Positions 23,467 to 34,099 of a DNA stretch of 64,000 nt are shown piece by piece. The stretch lies in the NCBI GenBank assembly GCA_030512335.1, contig JAULSU010000006.1:2852001-2916000 (forward strand). The letters run 5' to 3'. Below the pieces are notes generated by a model. It had not been told where the DNA came from and ran no database searches. It worked only from the letters and a program-made list of their open reading frames with translations. Position numbers and translations under genes: made by a program. The DNA is from Immersiella caudata. Lineage: Eukaryota > Ascomycota > Sordariomycetes > Sordariales > Lasiosphaeriaceae. Each line of letters begins with the position of its first letter. Within the stretch, counting starts at the first letter, position 1.

Positions 23467-26400
23467 ATGAGCCCTGCTTCAGCGAACCCTCCGACGGGCC
23501 AGTGGCCGCCCCGCCGACCTTCAAAGAGGAGTGTGAGTTGGCTTCCGAATTGCCTTCTTTGTCTTCAGCATACCTGCGCCCGTGCTGATCCTGGTTACCC
23601 GGCAACAGAAGCTGCGCAATGGCACATTCATCATACCTACTACGGGGGAGCGCTCGCGTCGTCATTTCACGTTGCGCACGAACAGGTCGGATCAGACCGA
23701 TGGGCCGGGCGACAGCACTCCCTTGCCTCTATTCTCAAGTCGCCAATCTCTGTCGGAACAATCGCATGCCGCGACGCAAAAGATCCGCGCTGGTGCCATC
23801 CGGCTCCTCCGCTGGCTGGACTCACCGACCGGTCATGGCGTGCTCAAGTGTACCATCGCATACACACTCGCGAGCTTGGCAACCTTTTGGGCGCCCATCT
23901 CTGAGTACCTGGGAAAGCCCGACGGTAAGCACGTGGTGGCCACCATCACGGTCTATTTCCACCCGGCTAGAACGGCGGGCTCCATGATCGAGGCCATTCT
24001 TGTTGCCCTGGTCGCCATCACATATGCCGAGACCGTCTCAATATTGTCCATGTGCACGTCGGTCCTATTTGGCAACACCTTTAAGCTGATCCCACTGGCC
24101 CATGCGATCACGCTGGCCATCTTCGTCGGAGGTGGGTTTGGCTGCATAGGATGGGTCAAGCAGAAGATGAACAACCCGCTCGTTGACGTTGGAAGCACCC
24201 TCGCCTCTTTAGCAATTATCGCCGTCGTTACCAAAGAGACAGCCGTTTTCACGCACGTATTTTCGAACCAGAAGATCATACAGATTTTCAAGATGCTGAT
24301 CATGGCGGTCACGACGACGACCGCTGTCAACTTGTTGATATGGAGGGTTCAGGCCGCGAATCTGCTACGCCAGTCCATGACGAAAGCCTCGTCATCGCTA
24401 GGTGACATGCTTGCCATGATCACCCGAGGGTTTCTCAGCGGCTCCGAGGACGATTTGCTCTCGTCCGAGTTCGCGGCGGCTACTTCGGCGTACGCGGCTG
24501 TCTATCCTCAACTGACTAAGAACCTTCGTGAGGCCAAGTTTGAACGTTACTTTGTCGGCCACGAAAAGCTTTACCAGTTGGACAGGGCGGTAGTTCGGTC
24601 AATGGAAACATTGGCCCAATCTATTGGCGGGCTGAGGAGTGCGGCAAACACGCAGTTTGCGCTCTTGAACGAGTCTATGGGGCCGTTGGGTACCTACTCT
24701 CCTCCCATCTCGCCAGCCATGTCGCCTACACTACAGAGATCGATATCGGCGATTCTTAACAGCAACAATGGCAAGGATCGATTCTTCACCCTTTCGTCGA
24801 TCGATGAGGCGTCCGACGAGAGCAACGATGAAAGGAATCAGTGTCGTTACGGGCGCAATGATGTTGATGGCGCTAACGATGCCCCCACATTTCGCAACCC
24901 CTCCAGTATATTTGAGCATTTCATTGCGCTCTTGGGGCCCTCGATGAAGTCCTTAGCGTTCACCTTGTCCGAAGTCCTCCGCGAGCCTCCTTTTGGGTCT
25001 GCTCCGGAATATAAGATTGTTGTCAATGACCATTTTCGGCAGAGTTTAACCGATGCGCTGAGCCTCTTCAACATCGCGAGGGCAAACGCGTTGGAGGAAG
25101 TGTATAAAAACCTGGAACTGGGTCGGGCCAGAACGGAAAGAATCCAGGCCGACTTTGAGGAGGTGGCTGCGGCATGTGGTCACTTCAGCTTCAGCCTGCA
25201 GAGCTTCGGGGAGGAAATGCAGAAGTATCTTGATGTGCTCGAGGACCTTAAGCATGCCAGCGAGCACAAAACCCGGAGTTGGAACTGGATGAAGTGGTGG
25301 AAAGACGGAAAAGACCGAAAGTACCACCTCATTCCATACCACAACGAGGAGCGGGAGAACTTGATCAGGCCGATCAAAAAAACAGCGATCCCTAGAGGTA
25401 TCCCGGATACCATGATATCTCGTAGAGATACGTATAACTGGGATGCCGCACCGCAGGCCAGCAAAATCGTTTCGACGCTCTCCAGGAAGTTTCTCCGCTT
25501 CATAAGAAAGCTGGCTCGGGACGACAGTAAGTGTCTCGCTCCCTCACAGGTGACAATTCACTGACGTGAAAACAGTTCGCTTCGGATTAAAGGTCGGCAT
25601 GGGAGCCTGCCTATGGGCAACGTTCTCCTTCATCCCGCAGACTAGGGAACTCTACCGGCATTGGCGAGGGGAATGGGGCCTCTTGTCGTTCATGATCGTG
25701 TGTTCCATGACTGTTGGCGCATCCAATACGACTGGCTGGGCCAGGTTCATGGGCACCTTGATCGGGGTCGGTGCAACGCTCGTCAACTGGAATGTGACGC
25801 AAGGCAATGCCATCGGGCTCATGATTATGGGGTGGTTTGTGGCGTTCTGGAGTTTCTGGATGATAGTAGCACGGGGCAAGGCGCCACTGGGCCGTATAAC
25901 GTTGCTGGCGTACAACGTCTCGACCCTCTACGCATACAGCCTGTCGCAAGCAGTTGATGACGACGATGACGACGAAGGCGGAACAAACCCCATTATTATC
26001 GAGATTGTTCGCCACCGCTTCTTCGCCGTCACAGCTGGCATTCTCTGGGGTCTCGTTGTCTGCCGCCTGATTTGGCCCATCTCGGCGCGCAAGAAGTTCA
26101 AGGAGGGCCTCAGCATGCTGTACTTGCAAATGGGCTTGATCTGGAAGCGTGGCCCCTTGGCCATTCTTCTACGGAGCGATTGCAGCCGTTCCTATCTTCG
26201 CTCGGGCGAACAGGCAGCGCTGCAGAAGTACGCGGCACGATTAGACGTTCTTCGCGTCAGTGCGGCCTCCGAGTTTGAGCTTCGTGGGCCGTTCCCTTCG
26301 GAACAATCGGCCCGTCTGATGCGCTGCACGAACCGCATACTCGACGCATTCTACGCCATGTCGCTTGTCACGCAGCGTAAGGGTCGTTTGACTGACGGCG

Positions 26401-26792
26401 AGCGGGCGCTTTTACAGTATACAGCCGACGAGCGGGCTCAACTGTGCGATCGCATCTGCCACGTATTCCAGGTGCTTGCATCGTCATTGATGCTAGAATA
26501 TCCACTCACAGATGCTCTGCCAAGTGTTATTGGCACGCGGGACCGGTTACTGGGAAAGATATTCCAATTCCGTAAGGAGCATGTGCCTCCTCAAGAAGGA
26601 GGGACAAGCGGCAACGGGGGACAGACTGCGCTCGGGGGGTTGACGCATGTCACGGTAGAAGAGAGGGATTATGCCCTCCTGTATGCGTACGCGCTCGTGA
26701 CAGGGCAAGTCGCGGAGGAACTCAAGAGGGTAGCGAAGGAGATTGAGGACCTGTTTGGTGTGTTGGGAGAGGAGAGTCTGTTATTACAATAG
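23467..26792 (+). CDS. Bre4-like (brefeldin A sensitivity / aromatic acid exporter family) membrane protein
   Basis: Three exons are proposed: 23467-23532, 23609-25526 and 25576-26792, giving 1066 aa. Exon 1 supplies the start MSPASANPPTGQ; without it the frame has only a GTG. Two hydrophobic blocks each look like five or six membrane helices: about residues 80-260 (with KCTIAYTLASLATFWAPISE) and about 665-840 (with FGLKVGMGACLWATFSFIPQ). A long cytosolic segment joins them. The duplicated membrane block with a large loop is the layout of the fungal Bre4/ArAE_2 family, related to FUSC and aromatic acid exporters. In yeasts these proteins affect brefeldin A sensitivity. Transport is assumed from the family and the substrate is unknown. 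An acidic patch of Asp residues lies in the loop near residue 795. Confidence 0.9.
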
Positions 26793-27261
26793 GCCCCTTT
26801 GAATGATACCTAGAGACCAGTAAAGCTGGGCCGTTCAGCAATCGTAGGAAAATAGAAATCGTTCGACTGTACAGGCAAGGAGGTTGCCAGGAATCGTGAG
26901 TAGTATTGCGACTGCCAGAACGAGATGTTTTCTCCCAACTGGCTGCGGGCACCAAGGCCGCGTAGAGATATTCTTTGCTGTTTTCTATCACCTTGTTTTC
27001 CAGGGGGTGCCGCTGTTCAGGGGCGACAGGCATAGTTGGGGGAGCCGCAAGTGGGGAACCCTTGTCCCTCCTGGCCAGCAACACAGCTGGAGCAGGGGTA
27101 GTGGAGCTAAGCGGCTGGTCGTTTTTTTCGGAATGAAATTTCGGGTCTGCAAAACCCAACGCCGCAAGTACCTTCACGCAGCTGCATTGCATTTATTTTC
27201 GACACTCAGCAGCGACGAGGGTCACTCCACAAGACATACAGAAATGCCGCCATCGTAGCAA
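26793..27261. other. Intergenic region upstream of the PPR-like gene
   Basis: These 469 bp separate two genes on the same strand and should hold the 3' UTR of the Bre4-like gene and the promoter of the next. No other feature was seen. Confidence 0.5.
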
Positions 27262-29487
27262 ATGTCCCTGGGAGTCTATCAAGCCTGGAGAGTCCTGCGG
27301 CTGCCAGTCGTCGCGACCAGACTCCCGGCGATTCCCAGGGGCTCTCTCATCTCGACCAGCATCAGAAACCGATGTGTCTCTACGACCTCGACCTCGATCT
27401 CGACGCCGGCACCGAAAGAAAACTCGTCGCCTCATGGATCGGAAGATACGCCACTACCCTTAGGGAAACACCATGTGCGCGCTCCCAGCTTGCGCCCTCA
27501 GCCTCTGCGTCGTCCAGGTGTGCCCGAGAGCGGGTTCTACGACCGCCTCGCCAAGCTCCCCGTTCTCATTCACAACGCGAAGGACCTGGTTTTTCACAAC
27601 GACTCGGTCCTGATCAAGCTCCCGAAGTCCTACCCCAGCAAGCGTCAGACGAAGCAACAGATACACAAGTTGCGCTCCGCGATAATTACGCAAACCGTTC
27701 TCGGTGGCCGTTGGAAGGGGCACATTACGTCCCGCCCAGATTGGCGGTGGGTGGTAACGCTCCTCGAGCGCACAAGAAATGCCTCTGAGGTGCTTTTTTT
27801 GACCTACCAGCTCACGCGACCTGCGGCAACCTACCGCTTCACGGCTCAAGGGGAGGACATTGTCATGCATATTGCAGCGGAAAATAAGTGTCAACTGACG
27901 CATATCAAGGGCCAGACAGGAGGCTACACACTCCACGGGCAGGCCTCTGACGCGGCTGTTGCGGTTGAGCAGATACTTGAACATGACCCCCGAGTCACGG
28001 TCACGGGCGTCTCCTCTCGTGGTCCGGTTCTATTACACAGTGGGGTGGAATATTTGATGGCTTGGCCACCCAACGCAGTTGTCGACCCTGAACGTATTGC
28101 TGCAAACGAAGTGCGGTCGCTGGAGAAGTGGACGGAACAAACGGCGGACCAGTACGTCAGTTTCATCACGCGTTTCCGCCTACCAGAGGAAGCTTTGTGC
28201 GAGCTCGAGCACGGAGACAAGAGCCGCGACGCTGTTGCTGCAGAGCAAATTCTTGAGCTGTTTTGCGATAAGCAGGCTGTTGCTGTTGCATCTCCCGATG
28301 CATTCAAGATGGCTCTTGCGTACCTCAACGCCAAAACGACTCACGAAGTGAGCGAAGCTTGGAAGATTTTTCGAATAATGAGGGAGTCAGGGGTCGCCCG
28401 AGACGCAGATGTGTGGAATATCATGCTTCAAGGCGCAGTGAGGATGGAAGACATGCCTAGAGTCCACAACTACCTTAAACAGATGGTAAAACGCGGCATC
28501 CAGGTCACTCCGCGCACTTGGATTCTCATTCTTCGCCTCATTGAGAATGAGGAAGTGAAGCGTTACATTCTGAACATGATGGACCAGCGGGGTGTGTTGG
28601 AAATGCCAGGAGTTGTGGCAGAGGTGGCCAGCACACTCGCGCAACACGACGTGGATCGCGCCGTGGCCTTGGAGCAGAGCGCGGAGACGTTTATCACCAG
28701 CCAGAATGAGCTTTACGGCCCTCGATGGCTGAGCAATTATTCCGCCAGCAAGATTTTGCACGGGTTCGGATGCTATGGACGGTTAGACGACATGTTCAAA
28801 TTCGTCAACTTCATGTTTGCCTCTAAAACAGTCAAGCCCACCCATATTACGTTGGTCACAATTATGACTCACTGCAGGATACTGGGGAGTTTGGCCTTTG
28901 CGATGAAATTTCTACGCCTGTTCGATGGTCACCGGATTCCCCTGGATTCTGTTTCACTCGTGGAGCTTTTCAAGCTACTGCGTGACAGAAGGAGGCCCAT
29001 CATGCTCAGTGCACTTTGGAGATATGCCCAGCTCCATGGTGTTGTGGCATTCGACATGAAAAACCAAGGCTCAGAATATCTGATCGCGTTCCGGCCTACC
29101 CAGCAATTGTCCGAAGAAAAGGCCATTGAGCGAGCAAGGATGCAAACACAAGCAGCGCGACTCTTCCGCCATGTCGAAGGCGGCTTCAGCGACGAGGAAC
29201 AGCGGACACTCTTGGAAGCCCTTTTCCCGTGGCCAGCCGATGAATCACCCTCTACCAACATCAATGAAGACCGCCCCGGTGCCGTCCACGTGGCGGTGGA
29301 CTTGATTCTTGACTGGCTCAACGAGCTAGACGAGATAGTGAAAGCCGAGACACCGCCTCTCAGTGAATTACTTGTCAAGGCTGAGCGTTACGACAACCAA
29401 CTAGCTCGCATCAAGGTGCGTGCGCCTGGAATATTAGGGAGGAGAAAGAAAAAGAAAGAACAAGGACAGAGGATTAGAAAGCAGTAA
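27262..29487 (+). CDS. Mitochondrial pentatricopeptide-repeat-like protein
   Basis: This is an intronless gene of 741 aa. The first 40 residues are Arg-rich and acid-free (MSLGVYQAWRVLRLPVVATR start), typical of a mitochondrial presequence. Around residues 195-240 a segment with FTAQGEDIVMHIAAENKCQL and a following Gly-rich turn resembles a KH-type RNA-binding fold. From about 350 onward helical-hairpin repeats appear, for example AWKIFRIMRESGVARDADVW and MPRVHNYLKQMVKRGIQVTP, which fit PPR repeats. Fungal PPR proteins of this size usually stabilise or help translate one mitochondrial mRNA. The target cannot be told from the sequence. The C-terminus is Lys/Arg-rich (GRRKKKKEQGQRIRKQ). Confidence 0.82.
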   Translation: MSLGVYQAWRVLRLPVVATRLPAIPRGSLISTSIRNRCVSTTSTSISTPAPKENSSPHGSEDTPLPLGKHHVRAPSLRPQPLRRPGVPESGFYDRLAKLPVLIHNAKDLVFHNDSVLIKLPKSYPSKRQTKQQIHKLRSAIITQTVLGGRWKGHITSRPDWRWVVTLLERTRNASEVLFLTYQLTRPAATYRFTAQGEDIVMHIAAENKCQLTHIKGQTGGYTLHGQASDAAVAVEQILEHDPRVTVTGVSSRGPVLLHSGVEYLMAWPPNAVVDPERIAANEVRSLEKWTEQTADQYVSFITRFRLPEEALCELEHGDKSRDAVAAEQILELFCDKQAVAVASPDAFKMALAYLNAKTTHEVSEAWKIFRIMRESGVARDADVWNIMLQGAVRMEDMPRVHNYLKQMVKRGIQVTPRTWILILRLIENEEVKRYILNMMDQRGVLEMPGVVAEVASTLAQHDVDRAVALEQSAETFITSQNELYGPRWLSNYSASKILHGFGCYGRLDDMFKFVNFMFASKTVKPTHITLVTIMTHCRILGSLAFAMKFLRLFDGHRIPLDSVSLVELFKLLRDRRRPIMLSALWRYAQLHGVVAFDMKNQGSEYLIAFRPTQQLSEEKAIERARMQTQAARLFRHVEGGFSDEEQRTLLEALFPWPADESPSTNINEDRPGAVHVAVDLILDWLNELDEIVKAETPPLSELLVKAERYDNQLARIKVRAPGILGRRKKKKEQGQRIRKQ

Positions 29488-30517
29488 GGAAGCGACCATG
29501 AGTCAGAAGGCGTCGGCGGAAACCTCTCAACCAGCACAGGGGTAGCAGAAGTGAACGTCGAGATACGGCATCACGGTGGAAAGAACTATAAGCATGCGCT
29601 CGAGGCAAAACAGCCAGCGCAAGAGATAATTCCACGGGGGCGCTGACGGGATGTCAACAGAACCGCGATGGTTTTGTATATTAGAAAGCGCAACGAGCAC
29701 ATCATGACCTCTGTAATGTTAGCATTGTGAATGCACGGAGTGGTAACTCCTAGTTATATAGAGTGTATATATACCGACTGGGTGTGTAAATGCACGACTG
29801 TGTGGGCTGACTCCTCTCAAGTTTCGATGGTTCCTCTCTTGCTGTCGCTTGCCGCGCTGAGTCCGCACTGCCATATTCAACTCTTGGAAGTAAACACCGC
29901 CCTCACAAATCTAGACACGACACACCACGATACCATATGCATGCTTTATTGAATTTCGTATTTCATTCCATTTGTGATGAGAGAGGATTTCGGATTCGCG
30001 GATTCCTGGGAGGAAGCCCATCAATTTCACCAACCAAGCCACGTCTATCCTCCCCTTTGCCCTCCCTTACCTCCCTTACCTCCCTTACCTCCCTTCCATG
30101 CCCGCCCAGACCAACAGGATAACCCTACATCTGTCCATCCACCCACCTAATATCGCTTCGCTTTCCGCATACACCAGACGAAGTAGGTAATACGCAGGAA
30201 CACACACACGACGAGATGACGACCGACAACTACCAACAAAATAAAAACAGAACCTCCCCCCAGCGGTGCCAGCAACGTAACCTAGTACACCCTGCAAGAC
30301 CTTATCGGCGACATGGCCGCCCTGCCCCAGCCCACTGCGGTGCGAATGTGAAAGGCAGCGTAGCAGGGTGCCTCAAGCAGCAAGTAGCAGGTAGCAGCGG
30401 TACCGCACTTTCCTTCCCGCTCCCTCTGTCCGAAGGCTTTCTTTTTCCCTCGGCGCTTCCCAGAGAAAGAAAGCCGAACAGACAGATCTGAGAAATCACT
30501 GTCTCTTCTCACTCACT
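29488..30517. other. Convergent intergenic region between the PPR-like and PP2C genes
   Basis: This is about 1 kb between two facing stop codons. It contains an AT-rich spot near 29750 (TATATATA) and a CT-rich tandem repeat near 30061. No gene was recognised; both 3' UTRs should lie here. Confidence 0.5.
30061..30095 (+). repeat. 9-bp CT-rich tandem repeat, about four copies
   Basis: The unit CCTCCCTTA repeats almost four times without error between the convergent PPR-like and PP2C genes. Confidence 0.85.
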
Positions 30518-32672
30518 TCAGGAATCCTTCTTCTCCTGATCCCCCTCTGCCTTCGCCACAACAGGCTTCTCCACCGTCTTTGGCTCCTCCGTAGGTGCAG
30601 CCTTCTTCTCGTCTGCCTCTTCCTTGGGCGCATCGCCGGTCTTAGCGACTTGGCTGGCAAGGTCTTTATCCTCTTCGGCGTTATCAAACATCTGGGCGTC
30701 ATCCTCGTCGGTGAGAACTTCGGTGCCGTCGCCCAGGAAGATGATACGGCCCTTGTACCCGCCGATACCAAAGCCCTTTCCGCCGCCACCTTGCCTATCT
30801 TCGACATCATACCCGCTGTCACTATCATCGAAGTTATGATGCACGCCGGGGCCGCGGAACTCAGCTGTAGTCGGAACAACACATACTGTATTAGCTATGC
30901 CTTGCTTCTGAATTCTAAGAAACGCTCCAAGCTGGGGTGATATGGATGTGAAGCATACGTTGCGGGAATGGGGAAAGGGTCAAGGCATGACGGGGGTAAA
31001 CGACAACCGCTCAAGGAAGCGAAGGCGACGGATCCGTACCATATTCGGGAGGAGCACAGGGGCCGTCGCCGTTGGCGACCCGCCGGGCGATCTCCTCGTA
31101 CCACTCCTCTTTGCTCTGACCCCTGAGGAAGCCAACGATGATCATGGTCATGTTGTCACAGCCCACACCACCAGTCTCAGAGTTGGAGGCCAGACAGTTG
31201 TCCATCATGTTCTCGCAGATCTTGTCCAAATCCTGCTTCGCAGCGATTCCCCGCCTGACAAACTCGATAACGGCTTGCGAAGACTGGCAATCCCAGATAC
31301 CTGATACAGACGTTAGTGAGGCCTGTAGAAACCCCTGGACAGAAGACCTACCGTCGCAAGCAATAACGAGAAACTCGTCATCATCGCCGAAATCATGGAC
31401 CACAACGTCGGGGTATGCAGTGACGATCTGCTGTTCGGGTGCCAGCTCTGCACTCTTCTTGAACTCGAAATCGCCAATGGCTCGGGACAGCGCCAGATTA
31501 CCGTTCACTCGGCCAAAATCGACAAAGCCGCCGGCAGCTGTGATTCGTGCCTTCTCGCCTACACACATCAAGCAGTGCGTCCATGGTTAGCAAGGGAAGG
31601 CAGGTGGTGACCGGGGTGGAGCAACCACGGCAAAACGCGCACCTTCATTTTGTGGTTTGTGATCGAAAGATAGCGGTTTCGCGCGGCCCTTGACGCCCAA
31701 AACGCTTCTCGAATCACCAGCATTTGCCTGCAAGCCGACGAATTAATAAGGTGGGGAAGAGGGGGGCGCGGCGCCGTGAGGGGGTTGGGACGCCAGGGGA
31801 GACCAACAATGTAGATTTTGTCTTCCGTAATCAAGCCAACACAGGCGGTGCAGCCCGAGACTTCCTCTTCGTATCTGGGATCTGCTCAAAACGTCCATTG
31901 TCAGCCTTCTTCGCTCGCGTAGGTCACAAAACCCATCCGAAGGATTCTTTGGCGCTGGGAAGCGCAAAATGGGGGACCCAGGATGGCCCCTCTTTCGCTC
32001 GCACAAGAGAACACGGTGCTACCATACCATTCAGGATAGCTCGATCAGTTGCCAGGAATCCGTCTTTGAGGGCCTGCTCGTAGTTGCCGGCCTTGAACGT
32101 GTCTTGCTTTGCGATGATGTTGTGGATGTTCTCTCCCGCGAAGAGGGCTACCTTGTCGCCGCCGTGACCGTCGAAGACGCCGAAGAACGACAGCTTCGAC
32201 TTGTGGCCCTTCGCCGCCTTAGGGTTGTTGGCGAGCAAGTCGAGTACTGTCGTGTGCGAGTCCTCCATGCTGATGCGCCAGCCCTGCATGGCCGACACAC
32301 CGTAGATCATCCGTTCATCCTCGCCCTGTGCCGACGACTATTGCGCGTGTTCCACTGAGTCAGCCTTGCACTGCTTTGGCCGCGGCCGTGTGGGGGAAGG
32401 AAAGAGTATGGATGGGGAGAAGATATCGGCGACGACGCGGGCAGCAACACGACCGAAGCTTGCGAGCGAGGCGGCGCGAAGGGGTCGAGGCGCGGGCAGA
32501 GGCTGCCCAGGAGGAGGGATGGAAGCGCGCCAGAACGAGGGCGGCGGGGGCATGCGCGGGGCAAGGGCAACCTCGCGCCTGTGGGTGCCACGAATATGTC
32601 TGCATCTGCGTCTTCTTCCTCGCCTTTTTCACGTACCTTTTCGACGACGGGCTCAGATAGAGTCTGGCCCAT
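30518..32672 (-). CDS. Type 2C protein phosphatase of the Ptc2/Ptc3 family
   Basis: Seven exons are proposed: 32672-32637, 32337-32028, 31881-31808, 31727-31643, 31558-31352, 31300-31040 and 30864-30518, giving 439 aa; all phases agree. PP2C signature motifs appear in order: MGQTLSEPVVEK start, RISMEDSH, FFGVFDGHGGD, ANAGDSRSVLG, FDHKPQNE, GGFVDFGRVNGNLALSRAIG, FLVIACDGIWD and GCDNMTMIIVG. The aspartates of these motifs bind the Mn/Mg pair. Ptc2/3-type enzymes in yeast dephosphorylate stress MAPKs and cell-cycle or checkpoint kinases. The last 130 residues are a non-catalytic Glu/Lys/Asp-rich tail, as in Ptc2. The 12-codon first exon is followed by a 299-nt intron, and the third intron uses a GTTGGT donor. 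The exact paralogue is not certain. Confidence 0.94.
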
Positions 32673-34099
32673 GGTGACGTTGTCTCGATGTGGAATTCGG
32701 CAGCGGCGCGGCTACCAGTGGGGGGAGGGGTTTGATCGGAGAGATTGGGCAGAGGCGAGCGATGCGTGGTCCGAGAATGAGTCTTTCCCTTGTGCCGCTT
32801 TAACAGTGACGTACGGAGAAGTTGATCTGAATGGTATTTTGCGGTTGCCGACGGTCCAAAGAGCCTTTTGCGCCGCTCAGTCTTATTTTCACCGTGTCCA
32901 GTCCCGATGTGCTGGGAATGTTGGTGTTCGCAGGTGCAGAGTAAAATTGGTGGTGAAGCGGGGTTGGTGGGAGCCGTGTCAAACGAGAGGACCACTTCTT
33001 TGGCTGGCGTGACGACTGCAGCTGACAAGCACCTCAGCGAGAGTTGCGCTGGCTGCAAGGGGAAACTTGATGACAGCGACAACGACGCTGAGAAAAATAC
33101 AGCTTGCAGAGAATATCACAGTAAGCTCTTCCTTTGACACAGCTGCATCGCGAAAGGGGTAAAGTTTTGGATATCTATGACGGATCGTACCTAGGCTGCC
33201 AATGTGCACGATAGGGATAGGGAAGCTGGACATCTCGATGTGTGGGGTATCGATCTAGGTTGCAGCTGGATTGATTGCAGGCTACCTACGCTCACCTCAG
33301 ATTCGTCTCAGCCACAGTGCTCTCAGGGCAAGCCAAGCCGATCACGCGAGTGAAAAGGGCCATCGTAGTGATATCGTCAGGCAGGGCAAGCCGTAGCTCG
33401 TACAACCTCCGGTCACCATACTCGGTACAGTGTTTAGACTGTGGGGGTCATTCTGCGACCTTGGCGTTGCCCATGTCCAGACCCTTGGAGATGTCACCCT
33501 ACAGTGTCAGCTCCCGCTACCCGCACCACCACCGGTTCAGGGAAGTTGAGCTCCCATCGCCAAATCAGTAAATCTGCGCACGCGACATCTTCCTTGTTCG
33601 AACCTGAGCCGTGAAATGTCCCGCCATCCGGGTTGCGTTGAGACTTGATGCTCAATAAGCCAAGGAACCCTCTCCGTCGGAACAGCGGGGTCCTCCCAGG
33701 CACCAGCAGGCCTCCGTCCTCCTCTCCGCCCCTCCGCCCCTCCCAGGGGCAAGCTAGCCGAGGCGCCCGTGCTATTCGCTGCGCATCATTCCGTTCGTTC
33801 TTGCTATTTCCTTCTTGTCGATAGGCGACGCAGAGGCCATTGACGCGATCGCTGTCCCTCGCAACATCAAAGAAAAGACGTTCTTTAGCTAGTAACCCTG
33901 CCCAATTTCCTCAGGTAGCTTATGCCTCCCACCCCAAGATGGAGAATCCTCGGCCTCGGAGGACAAAGTTCGAGATTGCGACATTATCTCCTGATTGGCT
34001 AGTCCAAGGACTTGACAATAGTATCAAATTCAACCAGCACGTAATGCTATCTCCCTCAACACAAAGCACACACCTACTATCCCAACCCCAACCCTCACG
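32673..34099. other. Intergenic region: PP2C promoter and axl2 3' side
   Basis: This is about 1.4 kb between two minus-strand genes. It should contain the PP2C promoter. A CT-rich tract (TCCTCCTCTCCGCCCCTCCG, near 33720) is present. No gene was recognised. Confidence 0.5.
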
